64,000 nt of DNA from Lacibacter cauensis (GTDB lineage Bacteria; Bacteroidota; Bacteroidia; Chitinophagales; Chitinophagaceae): NCBI RefSeq assembly GCF_007830055.1, contig NZ_VLLE01000002.1:197953-261952 (forward strand), written 5' to 3'. The notes beneath the pieces were generated by a model. That model had not been told where the DNA came from. It saw only the letters and a program-made list of their open reading frames with translations, and searched no databases. Shown piece by piece: positions 42,942 through 51,754 of the stretch. Each line of letters starts with the position of its first letter. Position 1 is the first letter of the stretch. A program made the translations under genes and the position numbers.

Positions 42942-43913
42942 TTATACGTTTGCTGCAACAATCTTTTCAGCAGTAATTGGTTTGCGTTCTTTCTGCAAAC
43001 GAGCTGCTATGTTATTGAGTATTTCTGTTGCGGCATCAATTTCATCTTTTTTGTTCGAAATACTTTCTACATTAAATCCAATGGGTATCTGTTTCTGAGC
43101 AGCAAATTCTAACAGTTCATCTGCAATCAGGATCGATGTACGCACGGATGTTTCTAAAATGTCTTTTGCATGTTTCAGATCGTTGTACAACCACTTGGGT
43201 ACTTCAATGCCCAGCCATTTCATAAACTCCAGCGTTTTGATTGAGCCACAGGGACTGAGGGTAAAGAAGATGGGTTGCAATTCGTACTTGTTTTCAATGG
43301 CATCGTAATAATAATCGGAGAGGAGGTTTTTCGATTCGTACACATTGTACACGCATTGCGATACAAAGAAGCTGCAGCCTTTTGTTGTTTTCGAAAAAAT
43401 GCGTTGGTGTTCATCGCCTTTCTTCGAGTGGCGTTCAGGAATTGTTATGCCGCCGAGCAATAAATGCTGGTGCTGATCTTTTCGCAAATCGTAGGCATCC
43501 GTCAACGCAAAATTCGTTGCGGCTATTTGTGCACTGGATGATGCACCCACAAACACAAAGTTCTCCAGGTCTTTGTTGTTGCTCAACCACTCGTTAAAGC
43601 TTTCTTTTGTCTGGTTGGCAATGCTTTTATAAATGATGCCCGGCACCTTGATGCCGTTGAGATAATACCTGAAATATTCTTCGGGCGGAACAGTCTGGAT
43701 AAATGGAAACGTACGTTGCTCATTGGTACGTTCACTTTCATCCTGTATATCGTAGAGGATCAAGCCGTCAATTGCAAGGTTGTTGATGCGGTTGATCTGC
43801 TTTTCGGCAATGGTCTGCAGTTTTTCTGCTGCTGTGGTGATTTTCGGCGGTGCAAAGCTGTACAGCAATAGTCCGTTTTCCCGGGCGGCAATTTTTTCTT
43901 TTAATGCTTTCAT
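42942..43913 (-). CDS. Methylenetetrahydrofolate reductase-like protein
   Basis: 323 residues from the ATG of MKALKEKIAAR. A TIM-barrel of the MTHFR superfamily: LLLYSFAPPKITTAAEKL at the start, LLLGGITIPERHSKKGDEHQRIFSKT, and GCSFFVSQCVYNVYESKNLL, each matching MetF blocks. The first block differs from the canonical EFFPP, and the folate-binding end is weak, so it may be a paralogue with another role rather than the methionine-pathway enzyme. No methionine genes adjoin. An upstream in-frame extension is not part of the family. Confidence 0.78.
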   Translation of the reverse strand: MKALKEKIAARENGLLLYSFAPPKITTAAEKLQTIAEKQINRINNLAIDGLILYDIQDESERTNEQRTFPFIQTVPPEEYFRYYLNGIKVPGIIYKSIANQTKESFNEWLSNNKDLENFVFVGASSSAQIAATNFALTDAYDLRKDQHQHLLLGGITIPERHSKKGDEHQRIFSKTTKGCSFFVSQCVYNVYESKNLLSDYYYDAIENKYELQPIFFTLSPCGSIKTLEFMKWLGIEVPKWLYNDLKHAKDILETSVRTSILIADELLEFAAQKQIPIGFNVESISNKKDEIDAATEILNNIAARLQKERKPITAEKIVAANV

Positions 43914-44087
43914 GCGTTGTATAAACAGTTCGTTTCGATTGTAAGAACAGGCAAAGGTAGGTGCAGACAAGCAAACGAATGATAGGTAAAGAAGAACGGA
44001 ATCAAATCCTTTTTTGGCAGGAAGTTTAAACAACAGCGAGAAAAAATATATTCATTCGATTCGTTAGCTTGCAGCCCAATTTTATTC

Positions 44088-45332
44088 ATGCAAACAACCC
44101 GACGCTCTGTTTCTACAAAAGAAGTAATTGTGTTTACTTCCTGTTCCATGATACTCACTGCACTGGGTATTGATATTATGTTGCCGGCGTTGGGAGCGAT
44201 CCGTCAGCATTTTGGTTTACCCGATAACAGTCCGGCCACTGCTAACCTGATCTCTTATTTTTTTATGGGACAGATTACGCAAATCTTCTTTGGTTATTTA
44301 ACCGATAGGTATGGCCGCCTGCCTGTTTTACGCATTGGTTTTGTTATTTATATTTTTTGCGGTATTGCAACGGTATTTGCACCTGCTCTCAGCATGATGC
44401 TGGTGCTGCGGTTTTTCAGCGGCATGGGAGCAGCAGCAGTACTTATGACGGCCATTGCTTCTGTGCGAGATCAGTATGCCGGAAGTGAAATGGCCAGGGT
44501 GATGTCGTTTGTATTAACCATTATGTTGCTTACACCGGTCATAGCACCTGCGTTGGGATCGTTTGTATTGCAGCACTCATCGTGGCAGGTGGTATTTCTT
44601 ATACCGCCGTTGTTTGCTATTCCGGTTTTTATATGGTCATTCCGGTTAACAGAAACACTTCCTGCAGAGGCACGGTTGCAAACAAGCTTTCTTAAAAGCA
44701 TGCCGCAGTTATGGTATGTACTTACCAACCGACTGTTTATGCGTTACTGCATTACAGCCACCATCATCTTTTCTATTCTTACTGCTTATGTTTCCAGTTC
44801 GGAACGGATCATTGGAGAGTTGTATCTGCAACCTGCGCTGTTTCCCTGGATATTCGGAACAATCGGTGCAGTGATGGCCGTGTTTGCGTTAAGCAATTCT
44901 TATTTTACCAAACGCTTTGGTGCGAAAAGAGTGTTGCGCTTTTTTCTTACGGCCTACATGCTGGTATCGCTGTTGTTTGTTGCATTGCATTTCATTATCG
45001 ATAATCCTCTTCCGCTCTGGTATTTTGTTGTGTGTATTGGTTTGTTGATGTCGTTTACTGTAGCCGCCGATCCCAACGGCAGTGCATTAGCCCTTGAGCC
45101 AATGGGGAGCAAAGCAGGTATTGCCGCTTCGGTGTATGGAACCTTGTTTTTCTTTATCGGTTCGTTGATTGGCACAATCATCAATCACTTTATGATTGCG
45201 AGTGTATTGCCATTAGCAATTGCAGCGCTGATTGTGAGTGTTGTTGGGATGATATTGGTGTTTAGTGAACCTAAAAATTTTTTACCAAAAACGATACGCA
45301 TGCATCAAAGCAGAGTAATTGGATTCGGCTAA
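44088..45332 (+). CDS. MFS drug-efflux transporter (Bcr/CflA type)
   Basis: 414 residues, 12 helices. MFS motif A is GYLTDRYGRLPVLRIG after helix 2, and helix 5 has the antiporter motif TPVIAPALGS. Bcr/CflA members export drugs or dipeptides in exchange for protons. The last 18 residues (NFLPKTIRMHQSRVIGFG) differ from a duplicated 3' fragment at 46565-46667, where the frame ends directly after VFSEPK; the fragment may show the older 3' end. Confidence 0.9.
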   Translation: MQTTRRSVSTKEVIVFTSCSMILTALGIDIMLPALGAIRQHFGLPDNSPATANLISYFFMGQITQIFFGYLTDRYGRLPVLRIGFVIYIFCGIATVFAPALSMMLVLRFFSGMGAAAVLMTAIASVRDQYAGSEMARVMSFVLTIMLLTPVIAPALGSFVLQHSSWQVVFLIPPLFAIPVFIWSFRLTETLPAEARLQTSFLKSMPQLWYVLTNRLFMRYCITATIIFSILTAYVSSSERIIGELYLQPALFPWIFGTIGAVMAVFALSNSYFTKRFGAKRVLRFFLTAYMLVSLLFVALHFIIDNPLPLWYFVVCIGLLMSFTVAADPNGSALALEPMGSKAGIAASVYGTLFFFIGSLIGTIINHFMIASVLPLAIAALIVSVVGMILVFSEPKNFLPKTIRMHQSRVIGFG

Positions 45333-45364
45333 TCAGGTTGAGTCCAAGTTATTTCACCTATATA

Positions 45365-45553
45365 TCACCGGTCAATAGTAAATATAAACTGGCCATTGAG
45401 CTCATAATTTGTGCCATCAGGTTTTACAAATTCAACTTCATAGCTATCGTCGCTCCAAATTTCAAGTACAACACCTGCCATTCCTTTGACTATTGCTAGA
45501 TTGACATCTTTCCCAAGTGTGAAAGTATCATATTGTTTTATCTTATACTTCAT
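45365..45553 (-). CDS. DUF4926 domain small protein
   Basis: 62 residues: IKQYDTFTLGKDVN..KGMAGVVLEIW..SYEVEFVKPDGT, an SH3-like fold with the GxxGVVxEI pattern of DUF4926. Family members often lie in immunity, toxin or DNA-transfer contexts; function unknown. It starts the accessory stretch behind the MFS gene. Confidence 0.8.
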   Translation of the reverse strand: MKYKIKQYDTFTLGKDVNLAIVKGMAGVVLEIWSDDSYEVEFVKPDGTNYELNGQFIFTIDR

Positions 45554-45583
45554 CTTCTTGTGCTTTAGGTGACGACGGAAAAT

Positions 45584-45907
45584 TCAGCTATTAATATCTT
45601 TCAAGGGTGGGGGCTCATTAAGTTCTACTTCCCAGTGTTCATATGGAGGCACAACCACAAATGACGGATCGCAATAAGATCGCAAGTAATCTGTAGCTCT
45701 TTTTTCAGCATATTTAGCATTCAATACATTGCCATTTTCATCAATCTCTATCACATTAGCATAAATGGCAAACACCTGCTCAATTGCACTCGGTTCTTCT
45801 CCATACAGTGGTAAGTAATCTATGCCTTCAAGCGTGTATTGAGTTCCACTTGCCATAAAGTATGCAAATGTTCTTAAAGCGCCACTGAACGAGTTACTTA
45901 GTTTCAT
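45584..45907 (-). CDS. Small conserved hypothetical protein, 107 aa (DUF7677-like)
   Basis: No signal or membrane segment. The blocks GALRTFAYFMASGTQYT, DYLPLYGEEPSAIEQVFAIYANVIEIDE and KYAEKRATDYLRSYCDPSFVV recall a small protein family I believe is DUF7677; I am not certain of the number. Acidic, helical, compact, as are many toxin-immunity proteins. It lies next to a REP palindrome and is on the same strand as DUF4926. Confidence 0.72.
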   Translation of the reverse strand: MKLSNSFSGALRTFAYFMASGTQYTLEGIDYLPLYGEEPSAIEQVFAIYANVIEIDENGNVLNAKYAEKRATDYLRSYCDPSFVVVPPYEHWEVELNEPPPLKDINS

Positions 45908-45926
45908 TTTGATTGACTTTTTTTAT

Positions 45927-45948
45927 CGGTTGGTGTCTCCACCAACCG
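45927..45948 (+). repeat. REP palindrome 1
   Basis: CGGTTGGTG, TCTC loop, CACCAACCG. 9-bp stem, preceded by TTTAT and followed by AAAC. 20 nt upstream of the DUF7677-like start. Confidence 0.85.
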
Positions 45949-45963
45949 AAACAAACATACCAG

Positions 45964-46509
45964 TTATTCATCATAATGCGTCAGTATACCAAACTCATTC
46001 TTTCCTGTTAGATAGAAATCGGCGCTGCTCCATCGATAACGTTCAGGCAAATCTGCAAGATTCCATTTTTCTTGAATTGGATTATTATGAATGTAGTCAA
46101 GCTTTTGCAGCAATGCTTTTTTCGAACTGATTACAATAGCTAATGGATCCCGTTTCCAAAACTGGAAAGCTCGATCTGTTTTCTTTGAATGATAGTTCTG
46201 CAAAGATTCCGGATCTTTGATAGTAAGTAATTGCTTAAACCGGTGGGCTGTAAACTTGGCAAAGCTACCGGCAGGGCTTTCTTTTCCGTTAAGATCGTTC
46301 ATCATCCACAACAGGTGAATATGATTTGGCATGATGACATACCCGTAAATAGTTATGAGTTTTCGTTCGGTTAAATATTTCCATGAATCAATGCAGATTT
46401 GTTTACATTCATCATCAGCCAATAATGGTTTAAAATCCTGGATTGTATCTGTATAGAAATAACAGAGTGCGGTTTCCATTTGGCCTTGTCTGGCATGTTG
46501 TAGGTGCAT
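45964..46509 (-). CDS. REP-associated tyrosine transposase (RAYT)
   Basis: 181-residue Y1 transposase of the IS200/IS605-related RAYT family; cuts single-stranded REP hairpins. The HUH motif is HIH (63-65) in YGYVIMPNHIHLLW; the catalytic Tyr is Y139 in LDYIHNNP, followed by YRWSSADFY as in other RAYTs. Length fits and no frameshift is seen, so it may be active. Flanked by matching inverted REPs. Confidence 0.92.
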   Translation of the reverse strand: MHLQHARQGQMETALCYFYTDTIQDFKPLLADDECKQICIDSWKYLTERKLITIYGYVIMPNHIHLLWMMNDLNGKESPAGSFAKFTAHRFKQLLTIKDPESLQNYHSKKTDRAFQFWKRDPLAIVISSKKALLQKLDYIHNNPIQEKWNLADLPERYRWSSADFYLTGKNEFGILTHYDE

Positions 46510-46535
46510 GAATTAAATTTACAACATTCTGGTTT

Positions 46536-46557
46536 CGGTTGGTGGAGACACCAACCG
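46536..46557 (+). repeat. REP palindrome 2 (inverted copy)
   Basis: CGGTTGGTG, GAGA loop, CACCAACCG: reverse complement of palindrome 1 including the flanking GTTT and GATAA. The MFS gene fragment starts 8 nt after it. Confidence 0.85.
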
Positions 46558-46564
46558 ATAAGAA

Positions 46565-46667
46565 AATCATCAATCACTTTATGATAGCGAATGTGTTGCC
46601 ATTAGCAATTGCAGCGCTTCTTGTGAGTGTTGTTGGGATGATATTGGTGTTTAGCGAGCCAAAATAA
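46565..46667 (+). pseudogene. Duplicated 3' fragment of the MFS transporter gene
   Basis: About 103 bases match the 3' part of the MFS gene (45176-45277) with roughly 8 substitutions, in the same orientation. In frame it reads IINHFMIANVLPLAIAA and so on, ending VFSEPK and TAA. It begins exactly at the REP palindrome boundary. There is no start codon or promoter. Confidence 0.85.
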
Positions 46668-46686
46668 AACTGATAAGTTGTTTTAA

Positions 46687-46753
46687 TTGTTGGTGTTTTC
46701 AACAACTAAAAATTTATGCCTTTATTTCGGTTGGTGAAACGCCAACGGATAAA
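46687..46753 (+). repeat. Degenerate REP-like palindromes
   Basis: TTGTTG-N7-CAACAA (46687-46705) and TTTCGGTTGGTG...CAACGGATAAA (46725-46751), the latter sharing the outer parts of REPs 1 and 2 but with an altered loop. Remnants of the same family. Confidence 0.6.
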
Positions 46754-46767
46754 AAATAGGCTGTTGA

Positions 46768-47283
46768 TTATTGTTGTGTAAATTTTGATGCAGTTAATTG
46801 CAATAGTTCCATCTTAGTGTTAAGCTTAATTTTTTCAATTTTTAAATCTAATATTTCAGACGGCGTATTTTGCTCAACTTTTATTTTTGAAAGAAAAGTT
46901 GATAATACTGATTCTACGTTATTTTCAGTTGTGAACTTGATACCATTAGCTGTGTTAAAAACAACGTGATTAATAATGGTATAAATAAAGAGCCTGTCCC
47001 AAATATCATTTCTATTGAAAGAAAGATTGCTTAGAATGCCTTCAAAGTCCATCTCTCTTTTACCATGAATACAGTTCATGGTTTTTATCAAAAGAGATTT
47101 TGTTCTTCTTTTCACTAGCTGAAATTGTAGTTTGTCAAATAGATTTCCACCTGACAGTAGGCTGATTTTACCTTCATTGCTCCATAAATTGACATAACAA
47201 AAATTCATTAAAAAACTTCCTGATGGGTTTATTCTTATCATGATTGAAAAGTTTATAGTGCTTTTGTTCACCCGGGGTTTCAT
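46768..47283 (-). CDS. Hypothetical protein, 171 aa, accessory region
   Basis: Unrecognised. Low-GC gene encoding a soluble protein with a Lys-rich C-terminal helix (EILDLKIEKIKLNTKMELLQL). ATG at 47283 is used; the ATG at 47241 is an alternative. No motif seen. It lies between a REP remnant and a hairpin next to the HEPN gene. Confidence 0.55.
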   Translation of the reverse strand: MKPRVNKSTINFSIMIRINPSGSFLMNFCYVNLWSNEGKISLLSGGNLFDKLQFQLVKRRTKSLLIKTMNCIHGKREMDFEGILSNLSFNRNDIWDRLFIYTIINHVVFNTANGIKFTTENNVESVLSTFLSKIKVEQNTPSEILDLKIEKIKLNTKMELLQLTASKFTQQ

Positions 47284-47302
47284 CGAGTGGGCACTTTTTG
47301 TA

Positions 47303-47328
47303 GGCGAGTCTTCTGCAAAGGACTCGCC
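47303..47328. repeat. Hairpin GGCGAGTC/GACTCGCC
   Basis: 8-bp perfect stem with a 10-nt loop, between the HEPN gene and the 171-residue gene. No T run next to it on either strand within 5 nt, so terminator status is doubtful. Confidence 0.55.
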
Positions 47329-47409
47329 AGAATTACTTTTTCGTTTCCATTATACGACGAGTCTGTTTCACCATGTACGCTTGTAAACCGGTTGGCAAAA
47401 AAATATTAA

Positions 47410-48015
47410 CTAAGTGCTGTACTTTCTCAAAAATAAATTTACTCCTTGCAGCATCAGGGAAATTTTGCTTTTGTCACAAACTAAATCCCATTCTCCGTGA
47501 GCTGCATGGTTTCTAAGACCAGCCCATGATGTGATGTCTTTAAAGTCTTGCTTAGTTATTAATTCTGCTTCTTTAAGAATTTTGGTATATGTATCAATAC
47601 CAGGTTTTAAGTTCCCTAAATCTAAATTTTTATCTTCCACCCAATTTCTCAGAAATTCTTCAAGTGAGGCTCCTATTAAAACACAAGCAGCTGCAGAATG
47701 AACACCTTTTGTGTCTAACAATTGATTGGCTTGTTCTAAAATATCAGAGACTACATCCATTTGAGCTTTACGCTCAATAGAAATGCCATCTGTAAGTCCA
47801 TTCTCTAAAAATGTAATAAAACCTTTTAAAATCATTTTAGCAAGAGCCGCATTATGCTCATGCGAGTTTTTGAAATTGTTTACCTGTTTGTAAAACGAAC
47901 TTTTTTCACCTGCATAGATTCGCAAAAATTCAAGAATGCTTACATAGGTAGAGGGTGCAGGTTGGTTGCTATTTGCTAAATTCTTTGCTGCATTTATTAG
48001 AAATGGTTTATCCAT
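47410..48015 (-). CDS. HEPN-motif protein
   Basis: 201 residues, all-helical. The R-x4-H motif is R168-NHAA-H173 in LRNHAAHGEWD, the catalytic mark of HEPN RNases and of the DUF4145/AbiU-like group; SAAACVLIGASLEEFLRNWVED is the usual partner helix. Many HEPN proteins in such islands are toxins or phage-defence effectors, but some are inactive. No minimal-nucleotidyltransferase partner adjoins. It sits at the edge of the accessory island against nrdA. Confidence 0.72.
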   Translation of the reverse strand: MDKPFLINAAKNLANSNQPAPSTYVSILEFLRIYAGEKSSFYKQVNNFKNSHEHNAALAKMILKGFITFLENGLTDGISIERKAQMDVVSDILEQANQLLDTKGVHSAAACVLIGASLEEFLRNWVEDKNLDLGNLKPGIDTYTKILKEAELITKQDFKDITSWAGLRNHAAHGEWDLVCDKSKISLMLQGVNLFLRKYST

Positions 48016-48110
48016 AAAATTGATTAATTATTGCTTATCTACTAAATTATACGACAATTAATGTAAAACCAAATTTCTCAATCGTTGTTATCACTCCATA
48101 AACAAAAACA

Positions 48111-48141
48111 AAAATCCCCTTGCTTCATCAACAAGGGGATT
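48111..48141 (-). terminator. Intrinsic terminator of nrdA
   Basis: 10-bp perfect stem (48113-48122 with 48132-48141), 9-nt loop, followed on minus by a T run. 20 nt after the nrdA stop. Confidence 0.87.
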
Positions 48142-48161
48142 GCAAATTTATACAACAACAA

Positions 48162-50558
48162 TTACGAACCGCAACTGATACAACCATCCTGCATGCTGCA
48201 GGTAGGGCCATCAACCTGTGTAGGTTCAATGTCGGTGGTTGTTTGTGCGTTGTTTGTTTTTTCAGTTGAAGGAATCACCGGGCTGATATCTGCACTTGCC
48301 TGTTTCTCTACTGTAAACTGCACCGCTTGCGTTGCCGCTTGTGTACGCAGGTAATACATACCTGTCTTCAAACCTTTTTTCCATGCGTGGAAATGCATCG
48401 AAGTCAATTTAGAAGCAGTCGGATTATCAACAAAAAGATTCAACGATTGCGATTGACAGATGTACGCTCCACGATCGGCAGCCATATCAATGATATTGCG
48501 TTGCTTGATTTCCCAAACTGTTTTGTACAGTTCTTTAATATCAGCCGGTATTTCATCAATATTCTGGATAGAACCGTTTGCTGCAATGATCTTGTTCTTC
48601 ATCGTATTGTTCCACAAGCCGAGGCTTACCAGGTCTTTCAGCAAATGCTTGTTCACAATAATAAACTCACCACTTAATACACGGCGTGTATAAATGTTGG
48701 AGGTGTATGGTTCGAAACATTCGTTGTTGCCAAAGATCTGCGAAGTAGAAGCAGTAGGCATTGGTGCAACCAGTAAAGAGTTTCGTACGCCATATTGTTT
48801 TACTTCTTCTTTCAGTGTAGCCCAATCCCAACGGTCGGTTGGTGTAACACCCCACATGTCGAACTGGAAAATTCCTTTCGATACCGGTGAACCTGCAAAG
48901 GTTTCGTAAGGCCCTTGTTCTTTCGCAAGGTCTTTACTTGCTGTCATTGAAGCAAAGTAGATGGTCTCGAAAATATTTTTGTTCAGCATTTTGGCGAGGT
49001 CGCTTTCAAACGGCAAACGCAGTAAGATGAACACATCAGCCAAACCCTGTACACCTAAACCAATCGGGCGGTGACGCATGTTGCTGTTCTTTGCTTCTTC
49101 AACAGGGTAGTAGTTGTTATCAATAATCTTGTTGAGGTTCTTGGTTGTTTCGTACGTTACCTCGTATAATTTTTCATGATCAAACTTTCCATCAATCACA
49201 AAACGGGGGAGAGCCAACGATGCAAGGTTACATACCGCCACTTCATCAGGACTGGTATATTCCATGATCTCTGTACACAGGTTCGAACTCTTGATGGTAC
49301 CGAGGTTCTGTTGATTTGATTTGCTGTTGGCCGCATCTTTATACAGCATGTACGGCGTACCTGTTTCAATCTGCGATTGCAGAATAGCAAACCAAAGATC
49401 CTGTGCCTTGATGGTTTTTCTTGCTCTTCCTTCGGCTTCGTATTGTGTGTACAGCTTTTCAAACTCTTCGCCCCAGCATTCGCTTAAGCCGGGAGCTTCG
49501 TTGGGACAGAACAAACTCCATTCGCCGTTTGCTTCCACACGCTTCATAAACAGATCACAAATCCACAATGCATAGAACAGATCTCTTGCACGCATTTCTT
49601 CTTTACCATGGTTCTTGCGCAGATCGAGGAACTCAAACACATCGGCATGCCATGGCTCGAGGTAAATAGCAAAAGCGCCTTTGCGTTTACCACCGCCCTG
49701 GTCTACATAACGGGCCGTATCGTTAAACACACGCAGCATGGGGATGATACCGTTGCTGGTACCGTTGGTGCCACCAATATAACTACCCGTTGCTCGGATG
49801 TTGTGAATAGCCAAACCTATACCACCTGCACTCTGCGAAATTTTCGCCGTTTGTTTCAGCGTATCATAAATACCATCAATGCTGTCTTCCTTCATGGTTA
49901 AAAGAAAACAGGAACTCATCTGTGGTTTCGGCGTACCTGCGTTGAAGAGTGTAGGTGTTGCATGCGTCATCCAGCGTTCACTCATCAGGTGATACGTTTT
50001 GATGACGCTGTCGATATCGTTTTTATGAATGCCTACAGCTACACGCATGTACATGTGCTGCGGACGTTCTGCAATTTTTCCGTCGATTTTTAAGAGGTAT
50101 GATTTTTCCAGTGTTTTAAAACCGAAATAATCAAATGCAAAATCACGATCGTAAATAATGGTGCTGTCTAACAACTCTGCATGCTCTTCAATAATCTGCA
50201 TCACATCATCTGCAATCAACGGTAATTTTTTACCGGTTGCTTTATCAACATAGTTGTAAAGATTCCGCATGGTTTGCGAAAAACTCTTGATGGTATTCTT
50301 ATGCAGGTTGCTCACGGCAATACGTGATGCAAGAATAGCATAATCCGGATGAGTGATGGTTAATGAAGCAGCTGTTTCTGCTGCCAGGTTATCGAGGTCG
50401 GTTGTAGCCACACCTTCGTAAATACCTTCAATCGTTTTTTTGGCAACATCAATAACGTTCACCATGGGGCTGAGACTGTAACTCAACTTCTCAATCCTTG
50501 CGGTAACCTTATCGAATTTTACCGATTCTTTTTTGCCGTTCCGTTTTACTACAAACAT
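48162..50558 (-). CDS. nrdA: Ribonucleoside-diphosphate reductase alpha subunit
   Basis: Catalytic subunit of class Ia RNR. 798 residues: N-terminal ATP-cone (about 1-90: [21 protein letters not shown]), the barrel with active-site NLCTE (Asn-Cys-Glu), substrate Cys pair in SSCFLLTM and VAVCNLASL, the Tyr-containing [20 protein letters not shown], and the swinging-tail Cys pair CISC four residues from the end. The sequence is of the eukaryote-like subgroup, as is its partner. Second gene of the nrdB-nrdA operon with a 96-base spacer. Confidence 0.97.
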   Translation of the reverse strand: MFVVKRNGKKESVKFDKVTARIEKLSYSLSPMVNVIDVAKKTIEGIYEGVATTDLDNLAAETAASLTITHPDYAILASRIAVSNLHKNTIKSFSQTMRNLYNYVDKATGKKLPLIADDVMQIIEEHAELLDSTIIYDRDFAFDYFGFKTLEKSYLLKIDGKIAERPQHMYMRVAVGIHKNDIDSVIKTYHLMSERWMTHATPTLFNAGTPKPQMSSCFLLTMKEDSIDGIYDTLKQTAKISQSAGGIGLAIHNIRATGSYIGGTNGTSNGIIPMLRVFNDTARYVDQGGGKRKGAFAIYLEPWHADVFEFLDLRKNHGKEEMRARDLFYALWICDLFMKRVEANGEWSLFCPNEAPGLSECWGEEFEKLYTQYEAEGRARKTIKAQDLWFAILQSQIETGTPYMLYKDAANSKSNQQNLGTIKSSNLCTEIMEYTSPDEVAVCNLASLALPRFVIDGKFDHEKLYEVTYETTKNLNKIIDNNYYPVEEAKNSNMRHRPIGLGVQGLADVFILLRLPFESDLAKMLNKNIFETIYFASMTASKDLAKEQGPYETFAGSPVSKGIFQFDMWGVTPTDRWDWATLKEEVKQYGVRNSLLVAPMPTASTSQIFGNNECFEPYTSNIYTRRVLSGEFIIVNKHLLKDLVSLGLWNNTMKNKIIAANGSIQNIDEIPADIKELYKTVWEIKQRNIIDMAADRGAYICQSQSLNLFVDNPTASKLTSMHFHAWKKGLKTGMYYLRTQAATQAVQFTVEKQASADISPVIPSTEKTNNAQTTTDIEPTQVDGPTCSMQDGCISCGS

Positions 50559-50582
50559 AATGGGGTGTAAGTTTTATAATGA

Positions 50583-50654
50583 ATGATGTCTGATTTCTGA
50601 TGTATGATGTCTGATGGTTTTAAATCCGACATCAGCCATCATACATCCTACATC
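50583..50654. repeat. Heptad repeat folding as a hairpin between nrdB and nrdA
   Basis: Five 7-nt units of ATGATGT/CTGATTT type (50583-50617), an 8-nt spacer, then four units of CCGACAT/CATACAT type (50626-50653), which are reverse complement in character. GATGTATGATG(T/G)CTGATG pairs across with one mismatch. The whole would form a long hairpin in the nrdBA mRNA. Confidence 0.8.
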
Positions 50655-51626
50655 TTAAAAGTCCTCGTCTGTTGAAAACACCTGCGTATCCTTTCCGCCC
50701 ATCACACCTGCTTTCTGGTAATCGCCTACACGCTTCTCAAAGAAGTTGGTTTTACCCTGCAGTGAAATCATTTCCATAAAGTCGAATGGATTGGTTGCGT
50801 TGTACACTTTTGAATAACCAAGCTCTGTTAACCAACGATCGGCTACAAACTCAATGTATTGCTGCATCAGTTTCGCATTCATACCAATCAATGCCACCGG
50901 CAACGCTTCGGTGATGAATTCTTTTTCGATGGTTACAGCATCGGTAATAATGGTGCGCACCTGTTCTTCACTCAGTTTGTTTTGCAGCATGCTGTAGAGT
51001 AAGCAGGCAAATTCGCAATGCAAACCTTCATCACGGCTGATGAGCTCGTTGCTGAAGGTGAGGCCCGGCATCAGTCCACGTTTCTTCAACCAGAAAATAG
51101 AGCAGAAACTACCGCTGAAGAAAATACCTTCTACTGCAGCAAATGCAACCAGGCGTTCCGCAAAATTTCCGTTCTCGATCCAACGCAACGCCCATTCTGC
51201 TTTTTTCTTTACAGCAGGTACCGTGTCGATAGCGTGGAAGAGTTTATGTTTTTCCTGCGGATCTTTAATATAGGTATCGATCAGCAAGGCGTATGTTTCG
51301 CTGTGAATGTTTTCCATCATAATCTGGAAACCATAAAAACATCTTGCTTCGGGCAACTGCACTTCGCTCATGAAATTAACAGCGAGGTTCTCGTTTACGA
51401 TACCATCACTTGCTGCAAAAAAAGCGAGTACATGCGAAATGAAATGACGTTCGCCTTCGTTGAGGTTTTCCCAATCTTTCAGATCACCACTCAAATCAAT
51501 TTCTTCAGCCGTCCAGAAACTGGCTTCGTGCTGCTTATAATGCTTCCATATTTCAGGATAGTTAATCGGCAGAATAACAAAACGGTCTTTGTTTTCCTTT
51601 AACAGGATTTCTTCTTCGTGCTGCAT
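50655..51626 (-). CDS. nrdB: Ribonucleoside-diphosphate reductase beta subunit
   Basis: Diiron-tyrosyl radical subunit. 323 residues. Iron ligands E105-x-x-H108 in ENIHSETY and the later E-G-L-H of RDEGLHCEF; the radical tyrosine is Y112, four residues after H108 as in mammalian R2. [13 protein letters not shown] and [26 protein letters not shown] are nearly as in animal R2, so it belongs to the eukaryote-like NrdB group. The C-terminal peptide ends FSTDEDF, for docking to NrdA. Start chosen at 51626. Transcribed from behind a cobalamin riboswitch. Confidence 0.97.
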   Translation of the reverse strand: MQHEEEILLKENKDRFVILPINYPEIWKHYKQHEASFWTAEEIDLSGDLKDWENLNEGERHFISHVLAFFAASDGIVNENLAVNFMSEVQLPEARCFYGFQIMMENIHSETYALLIDTYIKDPQEKHKLFHAIDTVPAVKKKAEWALRWIENGNFAERLVAFAAVEGIFFSGSFCSIFWLKKRGLMPGLTFSNELISRDEGLHCEFACLLYSMLQNKLSEEQVRTIITDAVTIEKEFITEALPVALIGMNAKLMQQYIEFVADRWLTELGYSKVYNATNPFDFMEMISLQGKTNFFEKRVGDYQKAGVMGGKDTQVFSTDEDF

Positions 51627-51754
51627 AATTGCTTCTTTACATTTTAAATTCGGAAGACGAGTATAGTGCTGACAGGACAGGCCACAACAGAAGTGGCGAA
51701 TACGATCAGTCAATTACTTTTCTACCCGAAAGCTTTGTGACTTTAACTTGTTCA

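Larger units (their letters stand above)
45922..46562 (-). mobile_element. RAYT transposase unit flanked by inverted REP palindromes
   Basis: A single transposase gene (45964-46509) lies between two copies of one palindromic sequence in inverted orientation: 45922-45952 and 46532-46562 match as reverse complements in 30 of 31 bases. Each has a 9-bp stem CGGTTGGTG/CACCAACCG and a 4-nt loop. This is the arrangement of REP-associated tyrosine transposases and their own REPs. Confidence 0.85.

Noticed and set aside
47330-47409. Short minus-strand frame ending MVKQTRRIMETKK near the HEPN gene
   Set aside because: Looks protein-like but is only about 25 codons with no start; could be a relic, not supportable.
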